Below, piece after piece: positions 16,560 to 25,961 of a stretch of 64,000 nt of DNA. The notes under the pieces were generated by a model. That model saw nothing but the letters and a program-made list of their open reading frames with translations. It was not told where the DNA came from and made no database searches. Each line of letters starts with the position of its first letter. Position 1 is the stretch's first letter. This DNA comes from Aliidiomarina minuta (GTDB taxonomy: Bacteria; Pseudomonadota; Gammaproteobacteria; Enterobacterales; Alteromonadaceae): assembly GCF_003987145.1 (NCBI RefSeq), contig NZ_PIPL01000001.1, positions 248,001-312,000 on the forward strand, read 5' to 3'. A program made the position numbers and the translations under genes.

Positions 16560-17622
16560 CTTGCTGCACCTGCTGAGTCATTTGGGCCAGAGCCTGTTGC
16601 ACTGATTCTGGCTGCTCTTTGTGTGAGCGCAGTATCTGCAATAGGTGAGGTCGCTGTTGTGGTATGCCGACCAGATCGGCGAATAAATGGGGAAAAAGCT
16701 CCGGTGCACAGTCACTCAGTCTTTCTATATAGAGCTGCCGTGCTTTACTGTCTTGTAAAGCGGGCCAACAACGCGCTGCCACTATAATCAGTAAATCCTG
16801 AGCCAGAGATGAGGGCAAAGGTTTACTGAGCAACTGACGGACACTGAGTTGTACCGCTTTACTATCCGCTGCACTGGCCAGACTGCGCAACAGATGTACC
16901 GACAATTTGCCCGGGCCGTTATTGATATCTTTTTGTAACAGTGAATTCAGGTTACTGACCAGGCCCGAAGGCATCAGGTGATGTTCCAGAACATTGCTCA
17001 GCGCGTGCTGAAATTGCTCCGGCCATTGTTCAAAATGAGTCGCAATACGTTCTGCTACTTTCGGATTCAGAGAAAGCCGGCTGGCTACATCATGCAAGCC
17101 CTGTACGCCAAGATCCTGCCACTTTTGAGAGCTATTATGACCTGAAATATAGGCTTCTGCCTCTTCATAATAAATAGAAGCGCTTTGCTCTAGCAGAATA
17201 CCTACTTTGGCATGGAAGGCCGCCCGCTTTTGCTCTGGAGGGGTAAATATATAGGGGTTCTGTTTTAACAGTTCTTCCTGCTCAGGCGCTGCCTGAGCGG
17301 TAATGTCGCGCCCCAGAGCTTCGACTATGATTTGCAGGTAATGCTGACGGGCGCCATGGCTTAATAAGCCTCGTTCATCGAGCGGAAACTTGGCGAACCA
17401 GACATAAGGCTGGTCTTTTCTTGCTTTGTGCCAGAAGACGATGCCGAGCCAGGCATGTTGTTGCATAGGCGTGGGAAATGGCATCATTCCAGCTTCCATT
17501 GCTGCAAATTCTTCATTCTCAATGCGCCGCACAAGACGGCTGAGGTCAAAAATGTAATAATGGGTGTCACCCATTTTTAAAAATTCAGTCAAAGTGTCGA
17601 CGGATAAAGTGTCCTGATTCAT
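16552..17622 (-). CDS. DUF3549 family protein
   Basis: A 356-residue cytosolic, alpha-helical protein. I chose the ATG at 17622 (MNQDTLSVDTLTEFLKMG); the longer frame would need a TTG start at 17676, only one base from the yqcC start, and would add 18 unusual residues. The region FDLSRLVRRI, PFPTPMQQHAWLGIVFW and PYVWFAKFPLDERGLL is typical of the family. The C-terminal half consists of repeated helical pairs. Function is unknown, and the gene is conserved beside DUF3301 and yqcC in marine gammaproteobacteria. Confidence 0.78.
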   Translation of the reverse strand: MNQDTLSVDTLTEFLKMGDTHYYIFDLSRLVRRIENEEFAAMEAGMMPFPTPMQQHAWLGIVFWHKARKDQPYVWFAKFPLDERGLLSHGARQHYLQIIVEALGRDITAQAAPEQEELLKQNPYIFTPPEQKRAAFHAKVGILLEQSASIYYEEAEAYISGHNSSQKWQDLGVQGLHDVASRLSLNPKVAERIATHFEQWPEQFQHALSNVLEHHLMPSGLVSNLNSLLQKDINNGPGKLSVHLLRSLASAADSKAVQLSVRQLLSKPLPSSLAQDLLIIVAARCWPALQDSKARQLYIERLSDCAPELFPHLFADLVGIPQQRPHLLQILRSHKEQPESVQQALAQMTQQVQQGV

Positions 17623-17677
17623 AACTATGTTTCTGGAACCTTTGGTTGAAAAATTTACATTGTAAGAGATAAACAAC

Positions 17678-18040
17678 GTGCATTATCAGCAAACAACTAT
17701 CATTCTGCAGCAATTGCAGGACGCATTAAAAGAACTTTCTTTATGGCAGCCTGAGCAGCCTTCGCCCGAGGCTTTGCAAAGCACCCAGCCATTTGCAGTG
17801 GACACTCTGGATTTTCACCAGTGGCTACAGTTTATCATGATACCACGAATGCAAAATATGGTGGATAAGCAGCAGCCTTTGCCAACCTCCATTGCGATAA
17901 GTCCAATGGCGGTGCAGGTTTATAAAGACAGTTTAGATACGCACCATGAATTAATTCGGATTTTACGGAAACTTGATATTTTATTAAGCGATCAGGATCC
18001 CTTAGCGGGTGATCAGGATTTGGGTGACGATAGCAGATGA
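17678..18040 (+). CDS. yqcC: YqcC family protein (DUF446)
   Basis: A 120-residue helical protein with the family core FAVDTLDFHQWLQFIMIPRMQNMV (about residues 40-63) and SIAISPMAVQVY. Function is unknown. The start is GTG, preceded by AAGAGA. Its last 4 bases overlap truC (ATGA), the same pairing as E. coli yqcC-truC, so a functional or at least translational link to the pseudouridine synthase is likely. Confidence 0.88.
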   Translation: MHYQQTTIILQQLQDALKELSLWQPEQPSPEALQSTQPFAVDTLDFHQWLQFIMIPRMQNMVDKQQPLPTSIAISPMAVQVYKDSLDTHHELIRILRKLDILLSDQDPLAGDQDLGDDSR

Positions 18041-18762
18041 GTTTCACTGCAGAACAGGACTCTTTACCGCTTTTGTATCAGGACGAATGGCTGGTAGCAG
18101 TGAATAAGCCAGCCGGTTTGCTGGTGCATCGCTCAAGAATTGCCGCCGAGGCACGTCAGTTCGCCTTGCAGATGGTGCGCGATCAATTAGGCCGTCATGT
18201 TTATCCGGTGCATCGCCTGGACCGTCCGACTTCAGGCATTCTTTTGTTTACGCTGGATAAACAGACCGCTCAAGCAATGGGAGAGCTCTTTGCCGAACGT
18301 TTGGTGAGTAAAATGTATCACGCTGTGGTACGTGGTTTTGTCGAGCAGCACGGCCATATTAACTACCCGTTAAAAGAAGAATTAGATGCTGTCACTGATA
18401 AACAGGCTCGTACTGATAAGGCTGCACAATCAGCGGAGACTGACTTTTTAACTCTGCAACAGGTCGAATTGCCTTATGCGGTGAGCAAAAAACATCAGAC
18501 CAGTCGATATTCATTATTGCAACTGTCACCGAAAACGGGGCGCAAGCATCAGTTAAGACGTCACCTGGCTCATATTCGTCATCCGATAGTGGGGGATACG
18601 ACCCATGGTGATGGCCGGCAGAACCGTTTTTTTCGGGAGCATTTTAACTGCCACCGACTGATGCTGGCAGCTACAGGACTGGACTTTAATCATCCAGTAA
18701 GCGGCGAGCGAGTGAATATAAATATTCCGTTACCAGAAGAGTTCCAGCGGCCCTTTTCCTGA
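18037..18762 (+). CDS. truC: tRNA pseudouridine(65) synthase TruC
   Basis: A 241-residue RluA-family pseudouridine synthase. The catalytic motif HRLDRPTSGILLF (about residues 59-71) contains the active-site Asp, and later KTGRKHQLRRHLAHIRHPIVGD is the RluA-type RNA-binding signature. In E. coli TruC modifies U65 in some tRNAs. The overlap with yqcC supports truC rather than another RluA paralogue. Confidence 0.9.
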   Translation: MSFTAEQDSLPLLYQDEWLVAVNKPAGLLVHRSRIAAEARQFALQMVRDQLGRHVYPVHRLDRPTSGILLFTLDKQTAQAMGELFAERLVSKMYHAVVRGFVEQHGHINYPLKEELDAVTDKQARTDKAAQSAETDFLTLQQVELPYAVSKKHQTSRYSLLQLSPKTGRKHQLRRHLAHIRHPIVGDTTHGDGRQNRFFREHFNCHRLMLAATGLDFNHPVSGERVNINIPLPEEFQRPFS

Positions 18763-18811
18763 TGCTGGAAACAGGGCGCTGGAAACACAGAGCTGAAAGC
18801 CGATTTATTGT

Positions 18812-19636
18812 TTAATCGACAGAACGAAGTAGCTCGTTGATACCTACTTTAGCGCGGGTTTTAGCATCTACTTTTTTCACAATAATAGCCGCATATAAAC
18901 TATGGCTACCGTCTTTGGCTGGTAAAGAACCAGGTACTACGACAGCGCCAGCTGGTACTCGACCATAATGAACCTGACCCGTTTCACGATCAAAAATGCG
19001 CGTGCTCTGGCCAATATAAACGCCCATTGAAATCACCGCGCCTTCTTCAACTATGACACCTTCAACGATTTCTGAGCGGGCACCGATAAAGCAGTTGTCT
19101 TCGATAATTGTCGGAGTCGCCTGAAGTGGTTCAAGTACACCACCGATACCTACGCCACCGGAAAGGTGCACGTTTTTACCAATCTGCGCACAGGAGCCAA
19201 CAGTAGCCCAGGTATCAATCATGCTACCTTCACCGACATAAGCACCGAGGTTTACGTAGCTGGGCATGGCCACTACATTTTTACCCAGGAAAGAGCCTTT
19301 GCGAACCATGGCTGGCGGAACGATGCGAACGCCGTCCGCTTTAAAGTCGGCTTCTGAGTAAGCGGCATATTTGCTCTCTACTTTATCGAAAAAGCGGGTT
19401 TCGCCGCCTACCATCAGGTGGTTATCGTTAAGACGGAAAGACAGCAGGACTGCCTTTTTTACCCATTCATTAACAATCCAGTCACCTTCTTTTTTCTCAG
19501 CGACTCGTAAGGTGCCGGCATCCAGTGCAGCAATGACCTGGTTGACTGCATCGCGCAGTTCAGCAGGGGCCTGAGCAGGGGAAAGCTGTTGACGGTTTTC
19601 AAAAGCGGTTTCAATTTGTTCTTGTAAAGCGTGCAT
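18812..19636 (-). CDS. dapD: 2,3,4,5-tetrahydropyridine-2,6-dicarboxylate N-succinyltransferase
   Basis: A 274-residue cytosolic enzyme of the succinylase branch of lysine/diaminopimelate synthesis; it succinylates tetrahydrodipicolinate. The N-terminal helical domain is followed by a left-handed parallel beta-helix (about residues 100-240) with hexapeptide repeats such as VNLGAYVGEGSMIDTWATVG. Its length equals the E. coli enzyme. It lies 11 bases after glnD and ends the map-glnD-dapD run. No clear terminator is visible between it and the convergent truC. Confidence 0.96.
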   Translation of the reverse strand: MHALQEQIETAFENRQQLSPAQAPAELRDAVNQVIAALDAGTLRVAEKKEGDWIVNEWVKKAVLLSFRLNDNHLMVGGETRFFDKVESKYAAYSEADFKADGVRIVPPAMVRKGSFLGKNVVAMPSYVNLGAYVGEGSMIDTWATVGSCAQIGKNVHLSGGVGIGGVLEPLQATPTIIEDNCFIGARSEIVEGVIVEEGAVISMGVYIGQSTRIFDRETGQVHYGRVPAGAVVVPGSLPAKDGSHSLYAAIIVKKVDAKTRAKVGINELLRSVD

Positions 19637-19647
19637 AAAGTACCTGT

Positions 19648-22278
19648 TTAGCTATCTAGAGTTTCAATAATAGTGTTTTTTAAAGTTTCACGTTCATCGT
19701 TGGTCAAAGCTTCATGGCTGGCTGAAGTAACCATGAATAAATCGTCTGCCTGCTCACCAATAGTGGTGATTTTTGCGGCCTGAAGGGTGATATCTAATTC
19801 CTGCAGAACCTTAGCCAGGGTCGCTATCAAGCCGGGCCGGTCTAAGGTTATCAGCTCAAAAGTGCTGCGTTTGTTGTTTTTCTGTGCCAGGAAATTAACT
19901 TTTGTTGGCACTTTGAAATTGCGCATACGGCGCGACAGCTTACGCTTGTTGTAGGGAGCATCGCGTCGTTTGCGCAGCACATCATACAGATGTTGCTTAA
20001 CTTCCTCGATGCGATTTATATCCAGCAAAGGTTTGCCGTCCGTTTGTAACAGCACAAAGGTATCCATAACATAACCATCGCGGGTGTTCAGGATTTGTGC
20101 ATCGTGGATACTTAATCGTTCGCCATCCAGTACAGCCGCAACGTTAGCGAAAAGGTGAGTTTCTTCATGGTGGTAGATAAACAACTCGGTAGTGCCATGG
20201 TTATTCTCATCACCAATTAAAATAAGAGGCAGCTGGTGTTCCTGCAGGCTGACAATATGTTGCGAATGCCAGGCAATTTGTTCTGGAGTATGGCGGTGAA
20301 AATAATCGGCAGTAAAGCGGCCCCAGAGTTGATTAATATCCAGTGGCTGATAACCCGCACTTAACAGTAAAGCCATGGCGCCTGCTTTGTTAGCATTAAT
20401 TCTTTCGCGCACATCCAGGCCTTGTTCGCCATCCTGCTGCAGAATATGCGCGGTGGCCTGATACAGTTCTTCCAGTAAAGTAGCTTTCCAGTTATTCCAC
20501 AGGTTGGTATTAGTCGCTCGGATATCAGCGACAGTCAGGCAGTACAGGTACTGCAGTCGCTCCAGGCTGGAAACCTGAGTGGCAAATTTATGAATGACTT
20601 CCGGGTCATAAATATCACGTTTTTGGGCGGTCACTGACATCAAGAGGTGAGCCCGCACTAACCAGGCGACCAGCTCGGTATCTTCGCTTGCATAACCATG
20701 CTGCTGGCAAAAATGGCGTGCATCCAGTTCACCGAGCTCGGAGTGATCACCTCCACGCCCCTTGGCGATGTCATGAAAGATACCAGCCAGGAAAAGCAGC
20801 TCTGGTTTTTCCATATCCTGCACTAGTTCACTACATAGGGGGAATTCGTCATCTTTGTCAGGCAAAGTAAATTCGTACAGGTTGGACAGCAGGCGATAGG
20901 TATGTTCATCCACGGTATAGGCGTGAAACAGGTCGAATTGCATCTGGCCTACAATATGCTGCCACTGAGGCAGGTAATGGGCCATGATTCCATGCCGGTG
21001 CATCAGCGAGAATGCCAGCCCGAACCCATTTGGGTGGCGCACAATAGCATTGAAGAAGTCACGGCATTCAGGGTGGTGGCTTAACGGTTCCTGCAGATTA
21101 CTGCGCGCGTTACGCAATAAACGTATGGTGTGTGAATGAATGCCCTTAATCTCTGCCTGCTCGGCGATGATTAGAAAAAAACACATGATGTTGCCAGGTT
21201 TATCAAAAACCTGATCATGACGAGCGCTGATAAGACCATTACTGAGTGCAAAGTCATCGTCCAGGCTGAGTGGTTTTTTAAGGCTCGACTGACCCAGAAT
21301 GGCCTGCTCAAAAAATTGCAGTAACATGCGATTCAGTTCGCTTACCCGAAGCACCACTTTAAAGTAATCTTTCATCATCAGTTCTACTGACGATTTGCCT
21401 TCCCGGCCATAACCTAAACGCATGGCAACATCAGGCTGAAAATCAAATAACAGACGGTCTTCGCATTTTCCGGCCTCAAGATGCAGTGCATAACGGATGC
21501 GCCATAAAAAACTGGTGCATTCGCGCAGTTCAATGAACTCGTCCGCGGTAATGTAATGATATTCGACCAGGCTTTCGTCGGATTTGGTGCGAAAGTGTTG
21601 TTTAGCTATCCAGCCAATGGTCTGCACATCACGCAGGCCTCCGGGTGAAGACTTAATATTGGGCTCAAGGTTGTAAGAGGTGCCATGATAGCGTTGGTGA
21701 CGGTGTTTTTGTTCGTCTACCTTTGCCTGATAGAAATCGCGACTTTGCCAGGGAAAGTTCTGATGTATTTCACGCTGCAGTTGGTCTGCCAGCTGCTCAT
21801 CCCCGGTCAGAAAGCGATTCTCAATAAGGGTAGTAGCGATGCTTATATCATCACCGCCACGGCTCATACAGTCATCCAGAGTGCGTACTGAGTGGCCTAC
21901 ATCCAGACGCAGATCCCACAGAAGCGTTACAAATTGACTGACACGGTGTTGGTTGGCTTCGCTCAACGGCGCTTTGAATAAAAATAAAAGATCAATGTCT
22001 GAACCCGGGTGCAAAGTGGCACGACCATAACCACCTACGGCAAGCAAACAAAGCTCAGTGTCAGGCAATTTCAGTCGCCGCCAGATATGTTGCAGCAGAT
22101 CGTCAAAAAAGCTCGCCCGGTGACGTACTAACGTATCAATATCTGCGCTGAGAAATTGCTCGGCAGCCCAATCGTTATAAGCCGTGATCTGTTCACGAAA
22201 GGCATTTAAATCGGTAAGATCCGTGGGCCACTGGGGAGTGAACAGGTTATCCGGTACTTTATCATTGGGCTCCAGCAT
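19648..22278 (-). CDS. glnD: Bifunctional PII uridylyltransferase/uridylyl-removing enzyme GlnD
   Basis: An 876-residue sensor of glutamine that uridylylates PII proteins under nitrogen limitation and removes UMP when glutamine is plentiful. Domains in order: nucleotidyltransferase with GGYGRATLHPGSDIDLL (82-98), the central helical region, an HD domain with FHDIAKGRGGDHSELG (about 500-520), and two C-terminal ACT domains (about 690-770 and 800-876) for glutamine binding. It sits 12 bases after map and 11 before dapD. Confidence 0.96.
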   Translation of the reverse strand: MLEPNDKVPDNLFTPQWPTDLTDLNAFREQITAYNDWAAEQFLSADIDTLVRHRASFFDDLLQHIWRRLKLPDTELCLLAVGGYGRATLHPGSDIDLLFLFKAPLSEANQHRVSQFVTLLWDLRLDVGHSVRTLDDCMSRGGDDISIATTLIENRFLTGDEQLADQLQREIHQNFPWQSRDFYQAKVDEQKHRHQRYHGTSYNLEPNIKSSPGGLRDVQTIGWIAKQHFRTKSDESLVEYHYITADEFIELRECTSFLWRIRYALHLEAGKCEDRLLFDFQPDVAMRLGYGREGKSSVELMMKDYFKVVLRVSELNRMLLQFFEQAILGQSSLKKPLSLDDDFALSNGLISARHDQVFDKPGNIMCFFLIIAEQAEIKGIHSHTIRLLRNARSNLQEPLSHHPECRDFFNAIVRHPNGFGLAFSLMHRHGIMAHYLPQWQHIVGQMQFDLFHAYTVDEHTYRLLSNLYEFTLPDKDDEFPLCSELVQDMEKPELLFLAGIFHDIAKGRGGDHSELGELDARHFCQQHGYASEDTELVAWLVRAHLLMSVTAQKRDIYDPEVIHKFATQVSSLERLQYLYCLTVADIRATNTNLWNNWKATLLEELYQATAHILQQDGEQGLDVRERINANKAGAMALLLSAGYQPLDINQLWGRFTADYFHRHTPEQIAWHSQHIVSLQEHQLPLILIGDENNHGTTELFIYHHEETHLFANVAAVLDGERLSIHDAQILNTRDGYVMDTFVLLQTDGKPLLDINRIEEVKQHLYDVLRKRRDAPYNKRKLSRRMRNFKVPTKVNFLAQKNNKRSTFELITLDRPGLIATLAKVLQELDITLQAAKITTIGEQADDLFMVTSASHEALTNDERETLKNTIIETLDS

Positions 22279-22290
22279 CTGACTCTCACT

Positions 22291-23076
22291 TCAACTGTGG
22301 TTGATAATACGGTCGATGGTTTCATCTTCCCGCAGGGTCATAATTTCGACGCCCGTTTCAGTGACCAGTAAGGTGTGCTCCCATTGAGCACTTAAACTGC
22401 GGTCTTTGGTGAGGACAGTCCATTTGTCACCGAGTATTTTGGTATGTCGTTTACCGGCGTTGACCATAGGTTCGATAGTCAGGCACATGCCAGCTTCAAG
22501 CGTTTCGCCAGTGCCTGGTTTGCCGTAGTGCAAGACCTGCGGATCTTCATGAAATTCATCGCCAATACCATGGCCACAAAATTCGCGGACTATCGAATAA
22601 CCCAGCGGCTCAACATGTTTTTGAATAACAGATCCTAAGTCGCCTAGCTGAACACCTGGCTTGACCATTTTGATAGCTTTATATAATGAGTCCTGAGTGG
22701 CCTGTACCAGGCGCTTGGCCAGGATAGAGCCTTCACCGACAATAAACATTTTGCTGGTGTCGCCATGGTAGCCATCTTTACGTACCGTCACGTCGATGTT
22801 GATGATATCGCCGTTTTTTAATGCTTTGTCATTTGGAATACCGTGGCAGACGCAGTGGTTCACTGAGGTGCAAATAGACTTTGGGAAGCCATGGTAATTC
22901 AGTGGTGCCGGGTAAGCGTCATGCTCCACTATATAGTCGTGGCATATGGTGTTGAGTTCATCCGTGGTAATGCCCGCTTTCACATGGGGAGTGATCATCT
23001 CCAGCACACTGGCTGCCAGACGACCAGCAATGCGCATTTTCTCAATTTCGTCTGCAGTTTTAATCTTAATTGCCAT
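22291..23076 (-). CDS. map: Type I methionine aminopeptidase
   Basis: A 261-residue metalloenzyme that removes the initiator methionine from nascent proteins. The five metal ligands can be placed: two Asp (INIDVTVRKDGYHGDTSKMF), His in GHGIGDEFHEDP, and Glu in LTIEPMV and near SAQWEHT. The start ATG has GAAGAG upstream. Divergent from rpsB across about 300 bases, the standard enterobacterial arrangement. Confidence 0.96.
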   Translation of the reverse strand: MAIKIKTADEIEKMRIAGRLAASVLEMITPHVKAGITTDELNTICHDYIVEHDAYPAPLNYHGFPKSICTSVNHCVCHGIPNDKALKNGDIINIDVTVRKDGYHGDTSKMFIVGEGSILAKRLVQATQDSLYKAIKMVKPGVQLGDLGSVIQKHVEPLGYSIVREFCGHGIGDEFHEDPQVLHYGKPGTGETLEAGMCLTIEPMVNAGKRHTKILGDKWTVLTKDRSLSAQWEHTLLVTETGVEIMTLREDETIDRIINHS

Positions 23077-23180
23077 AACACATGCTCTTCGTGGTTACTT
23101 GGTGACTAATAAGCTGCAAATGGTAGCAGAAAGCAGGGCGCTGCGCACCCGGCTAACAGGGCAAATTAAGCGATAAAATC

Positions 23181-23209
23181 TTGAGTCTGGGGGCTGATTA
23201 TGGTATAAA
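23181..23209 (+). promoter_or_regulatory. rpsB promoter (sigma-70, GC-rich discriminator)
   Basis: TTGAGT (23181-23186), a 17-base spacer and TATAAA (23204-23209) are followed by ACGCGCCGC. A GC-rich discriminator is typical of ribosomal promoters inhibited by ppGpp and DksA. The start would be near 23216. Confidence 0.75.
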
Positions 23210-23215
23210 ACGCGC

Positions 23216-23378
23216 CGCAATCTCTGTTGATTGCAACTTAGACCAGCCTGGCTGGAAAATTTAACTAAATTACACACATATATCGACACATGTGCCGGGG
23301 TGCCTTCTCTTTATTAAAAAGCAGAGGTCGGGGCATGGGATATATGGAGGCGTAACCCCTATACTTGAGGAATTTAAA
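23216..23378 (+). promoter_or_regulatory. rpsB 5' leader (S2 autoregulatory region)
   Basis: About 160 bases of untranslated leader separate the promoter from rpsB. The segment GGAGGCGTAACCCC followed by ATACTTGAGGAATTT (23346-23375) is nearly identical to the E. coli rpsB leader, where ribosomal protein S2 represses rpsB-tsf. A hairpin with CTCT/AGAG arms (about 23307-23328) precedes it. The in-frame upstream extension of rpsB from 23292 is part of this leader and not protein. Confidence 0.75.
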
Positions 23379-24137
23379 ATGGCTACAGTGTCAATGCGTG
23401 ACATGTTAAAAGCAGGTGTCCACTTCGGTCACCAGACTCGTTACTGGAACCCTAAGATGAAGCCTTTCATCTTCGGTGCACGTAACAAGATTCATATCAT
23501 TAACCTGGAACAGACTGTTCCTATGTTTAATGATGCTCTGAGCTTTTTACAGCACACTGCGAGCAACAACGGTAAGATTTTGTTTGTGGGCACGAAGCGT
23601 GCCGCAGCAGAAGCCGTGAAAGAAACTGCTTTGTCTTGCAACCAGTACTTCGTTAACCATCGCTGGTTAGGTGGTATGTTGACGAACTGGAAAACAGTAC
23701 GCCAGTCAATCAAGCGTCTGAAAGACTTAGAAGGACAAAGCCAGGACGGTACCTTTGAAAAGCTAACCAAGAAAGAAGCTCTAATGAGCTCTCGTGAAAT
23801 GGACAAGCTTGAGAAGAGCCTGGGTGGTATCAAAAACATGGGCGGTCTGCCTGACGTTCTGTTCGTTATCGATGCTGATCACGAGCACATCGCTATTAAA
23901 GAAGCTAATAACCTGGGTATTCCGGTTGTAGCTGTTGTTGATACTAACTCGAACCCTGATGGCGTAGATTACGTTATCCCTGGTAACGACGATGCAATTC
24001 GTGCTATCCAGCTGTATTTAAGCGCTGCTGCCCAAGCCTCTACTGAAGGCCGTCAACAAGGTGGTGCTGAAGCATCAGCTTCTGACGAATTCGTAGAAGC
24101 AGAAGCGGAAGTTGAAGCTGAATCAAAAGCTGAGTAA
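23379..24137 (+). CDS. rpsB: 30S ribosomal protein S2
   Basis: A 252-residue S2 protein that completes the platform of the small subunit and binds S1. I chose the ATG at 23379 because it follows TTGAGGAATTTAAA, a strong ribosome site, and gives the universal N-terminus MATVSMRDMLKAGVHFGHQ. The C-terminus has an acidic, Ala/Glu-rich tail. Cotranscribed with tsf. Codon use is that of a highly expressed gene (CTG, GGT, CGT). Confidence 0.98.
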   Translation: MATVSMRDMLKAGVHFGHQTRYWNPKMKPFIFGARNKIHIINLEQTVPMFNDALSFLQHTASNNGKILFVGTKRAAAEAVKETALSCNQYFVNHRWLGGMLTNWKTVRQSIKRLKDLEGQSQDGTFEKLTKKEALMSSREMDKLEKSLGGIKNMGGLPDVLFVIDADHEHIAIKEANNLGIPVVAVVDTNSNPDGVDYVIPGNDDAIRAIQLYLSAAAQASTEGRQQGGAEASASDEFVEAEAEVEAESKAE

Positions 24138-24161
24138 TAACGCACATATTGAATAGTCAGT

Positions 24162-24191
24162 CCGGTACTGTATTAGCAGTGCCGGGCTTTA
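24162..24191 (+). terminator. Attenuator-like hairpin between rpsB and tsf
   Basis: A 9-bp stem (CCGGTACTG / CAGTGCCGG with one G-U pair) and 6-base loop is followed by GCTTTAT. The weak T tract suggests partial termination that lowers tsf relative to rpsB, as known for E. coli rpsB-tsf. Confidence 0.6.
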
Positions 24192-24221
24192 TGTTGAATC
24201 GGATTGGTTGAGGAAAAGACA

Positions 24222-25097
24222 ATGGCTGTAACTGCTGCAATGGTTAAAGAGTTACGCGAGCGCACAGGCGCTGGCATGATGGATTGTAAAAAAGCGCTGG
24301 AAGAAACCCAGGGTGATATCGAAACCGCGATCGATAACATGCGTAAAAGTGGTCAGGCTAAGGCAGCTAAGAAAGCTGGCCGTGTCGCTGCTGAAGGCAT
24401 CATTCTGACTAAAGCTGAAGGCAATACGGGTACTTTGGTTGAGCTGAACTGTGAAACTGACTTCGTATCACGTGATAAAAGCTTTCTGGCTTTTGGTGAA
24501 GAAGTTATCAATGCAGCCTTCGCTAATCAGGAAAACGACGTTGAGAAGCTGAAAAGTACTCCGTTGAGCGAAAATACGGTTGAAGAAACGCGCGCTAACT
24601 TAGTCGCAAAAATTGGCGAAAACATGAATGTTCGACGCGTGACTACCGTATCTGGTGGTGATCGCGTGATGACTTATGTACATGGTGGCCGTATTGGTGT
24701 TGCTGTGGTTATGACTGGCGGTAGCGATGAGCTGGCGAAAGATATCGCTATGCATGTAGCAGCTAGCAACCCTCAGTTTGTGAAGCCAGAAGATGTGGCT
24801 GCAGACGTTGTTGCTAAAGAGCGTGAAATCCAGATCGATATCGCTATGCAGTCTGGTAAACCAAAAGAAATCGCTGAAAAAATGGTTGAAGGCCGAATGA
24901 AGAAATTCACTGGTGAAATCAGCCTGACAGGTCAGCCTTTTGTGAAAGACCCAGCTAAGTCTGTGGGCGAGTTATTGAAAGAAGCGGGTGCTGATGTAGT
25001 TGACTTCGTGCGTTACGAAGTGGGCGAAGGTATCGAGAAAAAGTCTGAAGACTTTGCTTCTGAAGTTCAGGCTCAGGTCGCTGCTGCTAAAGGTTAA
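24222..25097 (+). CDS. tsf: Elongation factor Ts
   Basis: A 291-residue nucleotide-exchange factor for EF-Tu. The ATG at 24222 follows GAGGAAAAGACA and gives the standard start MAVTAAMVKELRERTGAGMMDCKKAL. An earlier in-frame start at 24204 would place the ribosome site inside the gene, so I reject it. The TDFV loop (NCETDFVSRD, about residues 77-86) is the EF-Tu contact. A strong terminator follows. Confidence 0.98.
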   Translation: MAVTAAMVKELRERTGAGMMDCKKALEETQGDIETAIDNMRKSGQAKAAKKAGRVAAEGIILTKAEGNTGTLVELNCETDFVSRDKSFLAFGEEVINAAFANQENDVEKLKSTPLSENTVEETRANLVAKIGENMNVRRVTTVSGGDRVMTYVHGGRIGVAVVMTGGSDELAKDIAMHVAASNPQFVKPEDVAADVVAKEREIQIDIAMQSGKPKEIAEKMVEGRMKKFTGEISLTGQPFVKDPAKSVGELLKEAGADVVDFVRYEVGEGIEKKSEDFASEVQAQVAAAKG

Positions 25098-25139
25098 GGC
25101 ACAGTGGCATTGACGCCGGGACTGATATAACCATAAACT

Positions 25140-25179
25140 AACCGCGCCTCCTCAGTTACGGCAGGGCGCGGTTTTTTTT
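25140..25179 (+). terminator. Rho-independent terminator after tsf
   Basis: A 9-bp GC-rich stem (AACCGCGCC / GGCGCGGTT) with a 16-base loop is followed by eight T. It separates rpsB-tsf from pyrH. Confidence 0.9.
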
Positions 25180-25217
25180 GACCTGAATTTATTCGAGTAT
25201 AGAGGGAAGCCAGAACC

Positions 25218-25943
25218 ATGAGCACAAAACCGAAAGCAAGCTACCACCGCGTTCTATTGAAGTTAAGTGGCGAGGCCCTGATGGGTGACGAGCCTTTTGG
25301 TATTGATGCAAAAATGCTGGACCGCATGGCGCAGGAAATTCGCGAAATTGTAGAGTTGGGCGTGCAGGTAGGTTTGGTCATTGGCGGCGGTAACTTATTT
25401 CGGGGCGAAGGTCTGGCAAAGGCGGGAATGCACCGGGTGGTTGGCGACCACATGGGTATGTTAGCGACCGTTATGAATGGTCTTGCAATGCGTGACGCAT
25501 TGCACCGGGCCTACGTTAATGCACGCTTAATGTCAGCTATAGAACTAACCGGCGTCTGTGACAGTTACAATTGGGCTGAGGCTATCAGCCTTCTTAAGTC
25601 CGGTAGAGTGGTTATTTTCTCCGCTGGTACCGGTAACCCGTTCTTTACTACCGACTCTGCTGCCTGTTTACGTGGTATTGAAATAGAAGCCGATCTGGTA
25701 TTGAAGGGGACTAAGGTAGACGGCGTGTATTCCGCGGACCCGATGAAAGATGCCGATGCGACTTTATATAAACATATTACATATAACGATGTGCTGGAAA
25801 AAGAACTTAAGGTGATGGACCTGGCAGCCTTTACTCTGGCCCGTGATCATAAATTGCCTATTCAGGTATTCAATATGAATAAACCAGGAGCATTAAAGGC
25901 AGTTATCATGGGTGAAGACGAAGGTACTCGGATTAGCAGTTAA
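25218..25943 (+). CDS. pyrH: UMP kinase
   Basis: A 241-residue hexameric amino-acid-kinase-fold enzyme that makes UDP from UMP. Visible motifs: LKLSGEAL (about 14-21), VIGGGNLFRG (55-64), the GTGNPFFTTDSAA loop (about 137-149) and the DLVLKGTKVDGVYSADP region that carries the ATP site. Regulated by GTP and UTP in the family. It heads the second part of the cluster, 18 bases before frr. Confidence 0.97.
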   Translation: MSTKPKASYHRVLLKLSGEALMGDEPFGIDAKMLDRMAQEIREIVELGVQVGLVIGGGNLFRGEGLAKAGMHRVVGDHMGMLATVMNGLAMRDALHRAYVNARLMSAIELTGVCDSYNWAEAISLLKSGRVVIFSAGTGNPFFTTDSAACLRGIEIEADLVLKGTKVDGVYSADPMKDADATLYKHITYNDVLEKELKVMDLAAFTLARDHKLPIQVFNMNKPGALKAVIMGEDEGTRISS

Positions 25944-25961
25944 TTTTTAAGGTGAATGATT

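Noticed and set aside
23292..23378. In-frame upstream extension of rpsB
   Set aside because: The extension covers the conserved S2 leader, and the strong ribosome site sits directly before ATG 23379.
25178..25203. TTGACC with TATAGA upstream of pyrH as a promoter
   Set aside because: The spacer is 14 bases, outside the sigma-70 range, although pyrH must have some promoter after the tsf terminator.
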